Source: Holophagae bacterium
GTDB lineage: Bacteria > Acidobacteriota > Thermoanaerobaculia > Thermoanaerobaculales > Sulfomarinibacteraceae
NCBI GenBank assembly: GCA_030637505.1
Contig: DAOWGJ010000244.1
Location: 1 to 5,197, forward strand
Direction of reading: 5' to 3'
Length of the DNA: 5,197 nucleotides
Both the position numbers and the translations under genes were made by a program. Below the pieces are notes generated by a model. That model had not been told where the DNA came from, did not search any database, and was given only the letters and a program-made list of their open reading frames with translations. Positions 1-5,197 of this stretch are shown here, one piece after another (position 1 is the first letter of the stretch; each line of letters starts with the position of its first letter).

Positions 1-145
1 CGCCCGTGCCGCCGAAAGCAGAGTCGCTGCCCAGAACCTCGGTCTCGGCCGTGGTCGGATCGATCCGCAGCAGCACCCGGGTATTCCCCGCACCGCCGAA
101 GCCGTAGATGAAGCCGGTGATCGGATCGAGGGTCAGGCCGTCGAT
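1..145 (-). other. Non-SecD tail after the secD junction: fragment of a repeat-type secreted or surface protein
   Basis: The last 48 readable codons of the secD frame (residues 320-367) have a GLTLDPITGFIYG core followed by a glycine-rich turn, then LLRIDPTTAETEVLG. This spacing of 'DPxTGxxYG ... IDPTTAxxxxLG' is typical of beta-propeller-like or DUF4394-like repeats in secreted bacterial proteins. The assignment is by motif appearance only and the exact family is not established. The stretch is open to the window edge, so neither its end nor its own possible start can be seen. It is either the truncated middle of an unrelated gene joined by assembly error, or the product of a real recombination inside secD. 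Confidence 0.6.
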
Positions 146-1102
146 GGAGTAGTTGCCCTCGATCACGCCGGAATCCGTGATGCGGGCCCTGATGACCGGG
201 GCCGACATCACTCGGTCGTCCAGGACAATCGCCATCGGCGTGCCGATGTGACTCTCGGTGTAGGCGCCGAACTTGTCGGCAGCGGACGGCTGAAGGTCGA
301 AACGTACATTGGCCTGACCGTATTCGTCCTGGCTTCGGCGTGCGGTTCGCAGCTCACGCCCCGTGACAATCGCGACCTTTTTCACCAGGTAGAAATCCCG
401 TCCAACGACGTTTCCCTCGAAATCGGATCGACTACCGGGAAGGATCTCCGCATCGGGCGACAGGGACCCACCGGTCGCCTGCAGAAGGCTTGCACGATCC
501 GGTGCAGGACCGCCCAAAACCTCTTTGAACTGCAAGAACGCAGTCTTGGAGATGATGTCCTTGACCCGCTCGGGATCGTCAACGCCGGGCAACTGAACCA
601 GGATGCGGTCGCCATCGATGCCCTGGCGGTTGATCCGAGGCTCAGCGACACCGAACTCGTCGATCCGGTTGTTAATCGTTTCCAGTCCCTTGCGTACCGC
701 CTGGTCTCTGATCATCTTCTCGGTATTGGGTTTGAACTTCAAAGTCCACGAGTCGGCGCCACGCTGGGCGTCGTAGTCTCCGAAGTAATCGAGCACGATC
801 TCAGCGAGAACCGCTCGATCGGCGCCTGCCGGAACATCGAAGGTCAGGCTCAGGGTTTCGGGGTCCGTCAGCACGGTCCCCAAAGTAATGTTCTGCTCTT
901 CGGCCACCGAGGCCAACCTCAGCGTCGCATCGTCCAACTCTGCCTTGATGGCATCATCGGTCTGGACCTGAAGGACCAGGTGAACACCGCCTGAGAGGTC
1001 GAGTCCGTAATTGATGCGCTCTGAGGGCGGATAGACCGACCATGCGGCCAGACCCACCACGACCAGGATGAGCACGATTCGATAGATAATTTTCTTGTCC
1101 AC
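1..1102 (-). CDS. secD: Protein translocase subunit SecD, N-terminal part, running in frame into non-SecD sequence; cut by window edge
   Basis: SecD works with SecF and YajC at the SecYEG channel, using the proton gradient to help pull exported proteins out of the inner membrane. The visible 367 codons start at a GTG with GGAGG five bases upstream (1112-1108). Residues about 6-24 form the first membrane segment. YGLDLSGGVHLVLQV (about 32-46) is the family's DLxGG motif. The P1 base follows, with INNRIDEFGVAEP (143-155), VQLPGV (169-174) and KTAFLQFKEV (186-195). The late P1 region includes AIVLDDRVMSAPVI and GVIEGNYS, ending near residue 319. After that the family continues with an LVLRAGALPAP-like stretch and five more membrane segments. 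Here the frame instead reads IDGLTLDPITGFIYGFGG and RIDPTTAETEVLG to the edge, which is not SecD. Neither of the other two frames of this strand restores SecD, so a simple frameshift does not explain it. The SecD identity of residues 1-319 is secure; the intactness of the gene is not. Confidence 0.9.
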   Translation of the reverse strand, partial: MDKKIIYRIVLILVVVGLAAWSVYPPSERINYGLDLSGGVHLVLQVQTDDAIKAELDDATLRLASVAEEQNITLGTVLTDPETLSLTFDVPAGADRAVLAEIVLDYFGDYDAQRGADSWTLKFKPNTEKMIRDQAVRKGLETINNRIDEFGVAEPRINRQGIDGDRILVQLPGVDDPERVKDIISKTAFLQFKEVLGGPAPDRASLLQATGGSLSPDAEILPGSRSDFEGNVVGRDFYLVKKVAIVTGRELRTARRSQDEYGQANVRFDLQPSAADKFGAYTESHIGTPMAIVLDDRVMSAPVIRARITDSGVIEGNYSIDGLTLDPITGFIYGFGGAGNTRVLLRIDPTTAETEVLGSDSAFGGTG

Positions 1103-1107
1103 TCTCG

Positions 1108-1112
1108 CCTCC
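1108..1112 (-). promoter_or_regulatory. Ribosome binding site of secD
   Basis: On the minus strand GGAGG lies five bases before the GTG at 1102. It decides the secD start, which is not an ATG, and it fits the MDKKIIYRIVLIL-type beginning expected for SecD. Confidence 0.75.
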
Positions 1113-1130
1113 ACTCAAGGCAGGCTCAGA

Positions 1131-1155
1131 CCGTGCGACCGAAATCCGGTCACGG
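1131..1155 (-). other. Small bulged hairpin in the yajC-secD gap
   Basis: The 75-base gap between the yajC stop and the secD start contains CCGTG (1131-1135) pairing with CACGG (1151-1155). An inner ACCG/CGGT pairing (1138-1141 with 1147-1150) closes a five-base loop, with two bases bulged. Reading leftward no T-run follows it, so it does not look like an intrinsic terminator. It might be an mRNA processing or stability element, or chance in GC-rich DNA. The rest of the gap shows nothing recognisable besides the secD ribosome binding site. Confidence 0.3.
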
Positions 1156-1177
1156 TACAAGCTCACTCACTGTGTTT

Positions 1178-1471
1178 TCAGGACCCGCCTTCACCGTCAG
1201 CCAATCCGGCCACGGCACTCTTGCTGATTCTCAGTTTTTGGTTCTCGCTGACTTTGACCATCACCGTGTCGTTCTCGACGTTGGCCACCGTCCCATGGAT
1301 GCCACCGGATGTCACCACCCGGTCGCCCTTCTTGAGGGACGAAATCATCGAATCCTTCTTCTTTTGCTGTTTCTTCGCCGGCATGATGACGATGAAATAA
1401 AACACCGCCAACACCAGCAGCAGCGGCATCATCATTCCGAACGGGCTTCCGCCCGCTGCTTCTGCTCCCAT
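1178..1471 (-). CDS. yajC: Sec translocase accessory protein YajC
   Basis: YajC is a small single-pass inner-membrane protein that associates with SecD and SecF at the SecYEG channel; its exact role is accessory and it is dispensable in E. coli. The 97-residue product has a short glycine/alanine-rich N-terminus. One hydrophobic segment (about residues 13-31, MMMPLLLVLAVFYFIVIMP) is followed at once by a lysine-rich cytoplasmic stretch (AKKQQKKK). The conserved soluble core is LKKGDRVVTSGGIHGTV and a VSENQKLRISKSAV-type strand. Length is normal for the family (about 90-115). The ATG at 1471 is preferred over the in-frame GTG at 1477 because that GTG is part of the GGAGGTG ribosome binding site. 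The gene starts 16 bases after the tgt stop and lies 75 bases before secD, the usual order of this cluster. Confidence 0.95.
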   Translation of the reverse strand: MGAEAAGGSPFGMMMPLLLVLAVFYFIVIMPAKKQQKKKDSMISSLKKGDRVVTSGGIHGTVANVENDTVMVKVSENQKLRISKSAVAGLADGEGGS

Positions 1472-1476
1472 GTTCA

Positions 1477-1481
1477 CCTCC
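1477..1481 (-). promoter_or_regulatory. Ribosome binding site of yajC (overlaps a false GTG start)
   Basis: GGAGG on the minus strand is followed five bases later by ATG at 1471. The in-frame GTG at 1477 begins within this Shine-Dalgarno sequence, so it cannot plausibly serve as the start. This places the real start two codons further in. Confidence 0.75.
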
Positions 1482-1487
1482 GTGGGG

Positions 1488-2633
1488 CTATTCCCCCGGC
1501 CCCAACTCCCGGTTCGACTGCATACGTTCCCGGTACTCGCCGTAGCGGCCCGCCATAATAGCCTCCCGAGCCCCTCGCATCAAGGAGAGAAAATAGTAAA
1601 GGTTGTGAAGCGTCAATAATACGACCGACGTCGCTTCTTTCGAGATGAAAAAATGCCGCAACGCACCCTTGGAATACCTGGCGCAGGTGGGGCAGCCGCA
1701 ACCAGGGTCCAGCGGCGAGTCGTCGTCAGCCCACCGGGCGTTCTTGATAACCACCTCGCCCCTTGAGGTAAAGACCTTCCCGGTCCGGGCCGACCGGGTC
1801 GGCAAGACACAATCGAAGAGGTCCACTCCGCACGCCACGGCGTGCAAAAGGTCTTCCGGATATCCAACCCCCATCAGATACCGTGGGCGTTGTGCGGGGA
1901 GCATCGGCACGCTGAAGTCGACCGCCTCGTGAAGAACCTCGGTCGGCTCACCGACCGCCAGCCCCCCGATGGCATAGCCGTCAAAGGCCATCGACGCCAG
2001 GTGGTCGCTGCACCGGCGTCGAATGTCGGGATTCACTGAACCCTGCTGAATGGCGAAGAGCCCACCGGCCCATCCGCCGGCCTCCCGTCGTTCCTCCGCC
2101 CGAATCAAGGCCCGCTGGGCCCATCGGATTGTCCGGTCGACGGAAGGCCCGACAGACCTCGGTTCCGCCGGAAAGGGCAGGCAATCGTCGAGGACCATGG
2201 CTACATCGACACCAAAATCGACCTGAGCGTCGACGACCGACTCCGGCGAAAAGGAGTGAGCGCTGCCGTCAACATGTGATTGGAACACCACGCCGTCTTC
2301 ATCCAGCACCCGCCGAGCCGCCAGGGAGAAGACCTGATAGCCGCCCGAATCGGTCAGAATCGGACCCCCCCAACCCATCAACCGGTGGATACCGCCAAGC
2401 CGGATCATTCGCTCCACTCCCGGACGCAGCACCAGGTGATAGGTGTTTGCCAGGACCATCTGAGGCCCCAATCGATCCAACTCCCAGCCGGCGACACCCT
2501 TGACCGTCCCGCAGGTCCCGACCGGCATGAAGGCCGGGGTCTCGACCACGCCATGGGGCGTCGTCAGCGAAGCGGCCCGCGCACTGGTGACCCGGTCTTC
2601 ACGGGTTATGGAGAAGGGGAGAAGGGCCGTCAC
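1488..2633 (-). CDS. tgt: Queuine/preQ1 tRNA-guanine transglycosylase
   Basis: Tgt swaps the guanine at wobble position 34 of tRNAs with GUN anticodons (Asp, Asn, His, Tyr) for preQ1, the step that puts the queuosine precursor into tRNA in the cytoplasm. The 381-residue protein is of normal length for the bacterial family (375 in E. coli). The family motifs occur in order: TPAFMPVGT (32-40), TDSGGYQVFSL with the general acid/base Asp95, LDDC (148-151) in the base-recognition pocket, IQQGS (195-199), GGLAVGEP (223-230), and GVDLFDCVLPTR with the nucleophile Asp274. The zinc site is complete: Cys312, Cys314, Cys317 and His343. The GTG start lies two bases after the TGA of the lolA-like gene and has no clear ribosome binding site, which suggests translation coupled to that gene. 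No better in-frame start is visible. The protein looks intact. Confidence 0.97.
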   Translation of the reverse strand: MTALLPFSITREDRVTSARAASLTTPHGVVETPAFMPVGTCGTVKGVAGWELDRLGPQMVLANTYHLVLRPGVERMIRLGGIHRLMGWGGPILTDSGGYQVFSLAARRVLDEDGVVFQSHVDGSAHSFSPESVVDAQVDFGVDVAMVLDDCLPFPAEPRSVGPSVDRTIRWAQRALIRAEERREAGGWAGGLFAIQQGSVNPDIRRRCSDHLASMAFDGYAIGGLAVGEPTEVLHEAVDFSVPMLPAQRPRYLMGVGYPEDLLHAVACGVDLFDCVLPTRSARTGKVFTSRGEVVIKNARWADDDSPLDPGCGCPTCARYSKGALRHFFISKEATSVVLLTLHNLYYFLSLMRGAREAIMAGRYGEYRERMQSNRELGPGE

Positions 2634-2635
2634 GG

Positions 2636-3361
2636 TCAGTCGGGCAAATTGATGTCATTGATCCGAACGTCGGCGCCCAGAACCAGCTCGAAGATCTCAT
2701 CCGGGACCCCGGCATTGGCCTTGAGATCAATGAACTCGTAGCGGGTCCAATCCCCGTCGGCCTCGAGGTACTCGACGACGATCGGCAGCAGCAGGGTACG
2801 GTCGATTTCCAACCGAACCTGGGTCAGTTTTCGCTTGAGCGTTCGGTGAATGGGCTTCAGGGTCAACACCAGGGGCTTGGGCGCACCCTGGTCCGAAAGC
2901 ATAATGCTGAATTGAGCCTTGAGTTCATCCAGCGGTTGGGTTCCGGCAAGGACCTTGACGAATCGACGGTGCTTCTTGGGCACCGTGATCCTCTCGGCAA
3001 CGCCGTCGCCAGGCCTGAAGGTCGTCAGCCTCTCCCCCTCAAAGACCACGATCATCTCATCCGGCGTTTCGTAGTCCCAGCGGACTCGGTCCGGGGCCTT
3101 GAACCGGAACCGGCCCTTCAACGTCACCGGCTCCAGAAGCAACTCCGATTTCTTGTCTTGGACAAAGGCGGCCTCAAGACTGGTCAGTGCCCGCTGCCGC
3201 TCGACGACGAGGTCAACCAACGAATCGACCTTGGCGCCGCCACGCAGCCCATCCAATGCCTCAATGGACCGGGGTTCATCGGCCCCGAACACGACGGAAC
3301 TCACGATGTAACAGAGAAATACGACCGCAGCACGGGGAAGTAAATGACGCACGGCGGGCAC
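2636..3361 (-). CDS. LolA-family periplasmic outer-membrane lipoprotein carrier protein
   Basis: LolA takes lipoproteins released by LolCDE at the inner membrane and carries them across the periplasm to the outer membrane. The 241-residue product begins with a signal peptide: Arg5 and Arg10, a hydrophobic core at about 11-24, and cleavage near VFGA (about 26-27). No lipobox is seen. The mature part has the LolA pattern: SLEAAFVQ (61-68), the strand pair GRFRFKAPDRVRWDYETP (83-100), then EMIVVFEGERLTTFRP (102-117). The C-terminal strands carry the VRLEIDRTLLLPIVVEY and RYEFIDLKAN-type elements. The frame is open back to 3511, but those 50 extra codons look non-coding. The GTG at 3361 puts the signal peptide at the N-terminus and has AGGTG seven bases upstream; a GTG at 3352 is an alternative. 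It is the first gene of the leftward row. The family is well supported, but whether this is the dedicated LolA or a paralogue cannot be told. Confidence 0.85.
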   Translation of the reverse strand: MPAVRHLLPRAAVVFLCYIVSSVVFGADEPRSIEALDGLRGGAKVDSLVDLVVERQRALTSLEAAFVQDKKSELLLEPVTLKGRFRFKAPDRVRWDYETPDEMIVVFEGERLTTFRPGDGVAERITVPKKHRRFVKVLAGTQPLDELKAQFSIMLSDQGAPKPLVLTLKPIHRTLKRKLTQVRLEIDRTLLLPIVVEYLEADGDWTRYEFIDLKANAGVPDEIFELVLGADVRINDINLPD

Positions 3362-3368
3362 TTTATCA

Positions 3369-3373
3369 CACCT
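3369..3373 (-). promoter_or_regulatory. Probable ribosome binding site of the lolA-like gene
   Basis: AGGTG on the minus strand lies seven bases before the GTG at 3361 and is the best match in the area. It supports the short form that begins with the signal peptide over the much longer open frame starting at 3511. The match is modest, so the start is likely rather than certain. Confidence 0.5.
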
Positions 3374-3470
3374 AAAGGAGCGATTCTTGCGGATGTCGCA
3401 GATGCCGTTCCAGTCGTCCCAGCCGCTGATGCGTTCCTCTGTTCCTCCCGCCCCGTAGATCACGGTAACG

Positions 3471-3523
3471 GTGAAGTCGTGAAGGGTGAAAACGGTCACC
3501 AACCGGTTCAATTCTTAACCCGG
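3471..3523. promoter_or_regulatory. Cluster of short repeats and palindromes, possible operator
   Basis: GTGAA occurs three times at 3471, 3479 and 3486 (steps of 8 and 7 bases). GGTCACC follows at 3494-3500 and the perfect palindrome AACCGGTT at 3501-3508. GGTT (3505-3508) can pair with AACC (3517-3520) around an AT-rich loop, extended by CC/GG with one bulged C. The AT-rich loop stands out in otherwise GC-rich DNA. Its position between divergent genes fits a regulatory site, but no known regulator motif is recognised and chance cannot be excluded. Confidence 0.3.
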
Positions 3524-3628
3524 GGGAGCTGCTATGGTTGCGGAGTGCTGCGTTCTGGGGCCGTGCGCGCCACTCCACAAACGCGCTCGTTCAGATCTCT
3601 CCCCAGAATCGTCACGGCCCACCCGCAG

Positions 3629-3634
3629 AAAGGA
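3629..3634 (+). promoter_or_regulatory. Ribosome binding site of the S8 peptidase gene
   Basis: AAAGGA lies seven bases before the ATG at 3642. The product of this ATG begins directly with a signal peptide, which supports the start. Confidence 0.6.
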
Positions 3635-3641
3635 CTGAAGG

Positions 3642-5197
3642 ATGAACCAGATCTTGCGAAGTACAGCCGTTCTCCTGGCCGTCACCGCCGTTTTTACAAC
3701 TCTTGTCGAGGCGGATTCTCCAGGCAGGGACACAGTCTCTCTTCGCTCGGCGGTCATCGATGCCGACTTGGCCGCCACCACCAGGGCCACCGCGCCGGCC
3801 ACGGGAATCCACCTGGTCAAGTTCCCGGCTCCGATCAGTGCCGGCCAGCGCCAAGCCCTTGAGGCCCGGGTCGGGCGTATCTTCACCTATCTCCCACACG
3901 ACGCCTTCCTGGTTCGCCTCTCCGACGGCGCCACCAGCGCGTCTCTTGAGGACGTAGGCGCAAGTTGGACCGCACCCTATCTGTCCGAGTACAAGATCTC
4001 GCCGGAGATTGCCCGTACACGCGCGGATGACCCAACCCTGCGACCGGTGATGATCCACATCTTTCCCGACGCAGACCATTTCGCCGCGATTGCAGCCATC
4101 GAGAAGTTAGCGGGAGCCCGGGTCGAGGGCGCCACCAACGCGACCCGCTTCACACGTGCCCGAATCCTCCTCTCAGGATCCGAAATCGTCAGACTGAGGA
4201 ATCCTCTCGCCGCCATGCCGGAGGTATTCTGGATCGAACGAGAGGCGCGCAAGGCATTCTTCAACGACACCACTATCTGGGTGGGCCAGTCCGGCACGGC
4301 CGGCGGAGCGGCAACCCCGGTCTTCGACCAGGGAATCCTGGGTGCGGGCCAGATCGTGGGCGTGCTCGATACCGGAATCGACATCGACTCCTGTTACTTC
4401 CGCGACACCACCGAGAGTCCTGCTCAGAACGAGTGCAACGGCGGCACCCTGGTCAACAACAACCACCGCAAGGTCATTGCAGTCGACTTTTTGTGGAACG
4501 ACGACTGCTCGGGTGGAATCTCCAACTCCGAGTGGGACAGCCATGATCACGGCACCCACGTGGCCGGTACCGTGGCCGGCGATGATTTCGCTCAGCCAGG
4601 CCAGCACAACGGCCGCGACGGCATGGCCCCACAGGCCAAACTGGTCATCCAGGACTGCGGTTATGAGTACAACCCCTGCGCCGATTGCCCGGGCATCGGC
4701 TGCCCGGTGATCGACCTCAACCCGGTCTTCGAGCAGCCCTACTTCCAGGGCGCCCGGATCCACACCAACTCCTGGGGTGATGAGGAGGAAGACCCGTCCT
4801 TCGGCGAGTACACCTCTGGCAGCGAAGATGCCGACACCGTGATGTGGAACCACAAGGACTACCTGCTGATGTTTGCGGCCGGCAACAACGGTGGTACGAG
4901 CAACACCGTCGACAGCCCGTCCACGGCCAAGAGCGTCATCTCGGTGGGCGCGACCGGGCACGCTGAAAGCGCCGACAGCATCTCGTCCTTTTCCAGCCGC
5001 GGACCAACAGACGACGGCCGCATCAAGCCGTCCATCACCATCGTCGGCTCGAGCGTCATGTCGGCAAACAATGACGGCAGCGTCTCCACCAACAACTGCG
5101 ACGACCAGGGCATGAGCGGCACAAGTATGGCTTCGCCGGGGGCCGCCGGACTCGCCGCCCTGGTGCGGCAGTACTATAGCGATGGCTGGTACCCCAC
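3642..5197 (+). CDS. Secreted subtilisin-like serine protease (peptidase S8, Kp43-like), C-terminus beyond window
   Basis: This is an exported endopeptidase of the subtilase family, visible for 518 residues. Residues 1-24 form a signal peptide with Arg6, a hydrophobic core and a VEA cleavage site. Residues about 25-210 look like a long propeptide that would keep the enzyme folded and inactive. The catalytic domain has Asp243 in VLDTGID, His303 in DHGTHVAG, the oxyanion-hole Asn415 in AAGNNG, and Ser495 in GMSGTSMASP. The closing LVRQYYSDGWYP is characteristic of the Kp43-type branch of S8 proteases. Eight cysteines lie in the catalytic part (251, 265, 289, 339, 346, 349, 354, 486); four of them form a C-x6-C-x2-C-x4-C insert (339-354). 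These could form disulfides in an extracellular enzyme. All active-site residues are present, so activity is expected. The substrate is unknown. C-terminal beta-sandwich or repeat domains, common in this branch, would lie to the right of the window. Confidence 0.95.
   Translation, partial: MNQILRSTAVLLAVTAVFTTLVEADSPGRDTVSLRSAVIDADLAATTRATAPATGIHLVKFPAPISAGQRQALEARVGRIFTYLPHDAFLVRLSDGATSASLEDVGASWTAPYLSEYKISPEIARTRADDPTLRPVMIHIFPDADHFAAIAAIEKLAGARVEGATNATRFTRARILLSGSEIVRLRNPLAAMPEVFWIEREARKAFFNDTTIWVGQSGTAGGAATPVFDQGILGAGQIVGVLDTGIDIDSCYFRDTTESPAQNECNGGTLVNNNHRKVIAVDFLWNDDCSGGISNSEWDSHDHGTHVAGTVAGDDFAQPGQHNGRDGMAPQAKLVIQDCGYEYNPCADCPGIGCPVIDLNPVFEQPYFQGARIHTNSWGDEEEDPSFGEYTSGSEDADTVMWNHKDYLLMFAAGNNGGTSNTVDSPSTAKSVISVGATGHAESADSISSFSSRGPTDDGRIKPSITIVGSSVMSANNDGSVSTNNCDDQGMSGTSMASPGAAGLAALVRQYYSDGWYP

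Larger units (their letters stand above)
3362..3641. other. Divergent intergenic region between the lolA-like gene and the S8 peptidase gene
   Basis: These 280 bases should hold the promoters for both directions, but no convincing -35/-10 pair of the common sigma-70 type was found on either strand. The open frame that crosses it leftward (to 3511) gives a sequence with no signal peptide or family pattern and is taken as non-coding. The visible structure is concentrated at 3471-3523: three GTGAA direct repeats, a GGTCACC, the palindrome AACCGGTT, and a GGTT/AACC hairpin. Nothing recognisable is seen at 3524-3628. Confidence 0.5.

Noticed and set aside
1..160. A simple frameshift as the cause of the odd secD end
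   Set aside because: The other two frames of the same strand gave no SecD-like residues downstream of GNYS, and one of them meets a stop within a few codons.
248..994. Plus-strand open frame of 248 codons opposite secD
   Set aside because: It is the mirror of secD codons on the opposite strand. The secD product has clear family motifs, while this translation shows none and no ribosome binding site was evident.
1131..1155. Intrinsic terminator between yajC and secD
   Set aside because: The stem is short and bulged, and no T-run follows on the minus strand.
1133..1558. Plus-strand open frames over yajC and the yajC-secD gap
   Set aside because: They overlap the well-supported yajC gene. Runs of His, Leu and Phe reflect reverse-read lysine and glutamine codons, not a real protein.
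2129..2741. Plus-strand open frames opposite tgt
   Set aside because: They are proline- and arginine-rich translations of the antisense of a complete, motif-perfect tgt.
3505..3566. Possible sigma-70 promoters (TTGAAC on the minus strand; TATGGT or TTGCGG on the plus strand)
   Set aside because: None has a matching partner hexamer at 16-18 bases, so no promoter could be supported.
4173..4961. Minus-strand open frame of 262 codons opposite the S8 peptidase
   Set aside because: It is antisense to the catalytic domain, with a valine- and alanine-rich composition typical of a shadow frame in GC-rich DNA. The plus strand carries the complete active site.

Overview
The window reads as ordinary, GC-rich Gram-negative bacterial chromosome, with one clear anomaly at its left edge. 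A LolA-like carrier, Tgt, YajC and SecD imply an outer membrane and a Sec system with the SecD/YajC accessory complex. GC-rich codons and a large secreted subtilisin of the Kp43 type would fit an environmental lineage such as Acidobacteriota or a deltaproteobacterium-like group. That placement is a guess from general style, not from a marker gene. No CRISPR array, tRNA, rRNA, insertion sequence or phage gene was found.

Layout. Positions 3361 down to 1 (minus strand) hold a tight leftward gene row: a LolA-family periplasmic lipoprotein carrier, tgt (queuosine tRNA-guanine transglycosylase), yajC, and the start of secD. The tgt-yajC-secD order is the classic conserved cluster. The lolA-like gene sits where queA is often found, and its stop lies two bases before the tgt GTG, which suggests translational coupling. 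Positions 3362-3641 are a divergent intergenic region with short repeats and a small hairpin but no convincing promoter. From 3642 to the right edge (plus strand) runs a secreted S8 peptidase with signal peptide, long propeptide and complete Asp/His/Asn/Ser active-site set. It is cut by the window end just after the catalytic serine motif.

The point most worth a second look is secD. From its GTG at 1102 it follows the SecD family normally to about residue 319 (near position 146), at the GNYS stretch of the P1 domain. It then continues in the same frame, without a stop, into at least 48 residues that do not look like SecD. These resemble the 'GLTxDPxTGxxYG ... IDPTTAxxxxLG' repeats of secreted or surface beta-propeller-like proteins. 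The expected membrane half of SecD is absent from all three frames of that strand. This is either an assembly chimera or a genuine rearrangement that truncated or fused secD. The sequence alone cannot decide, and an assembly chimera is the more likely explanation because SecD is normally important for export.

How the genes relate: YajC and SecD assist Sec-dependent export, the LolA-like protein handles lipoproteins after export, and the S8 protease is itself a probable Sec substrate. Tgt is a tRNA modification enzyme that shares the operon by long-conserved synteny rather than by an obvious shared function.
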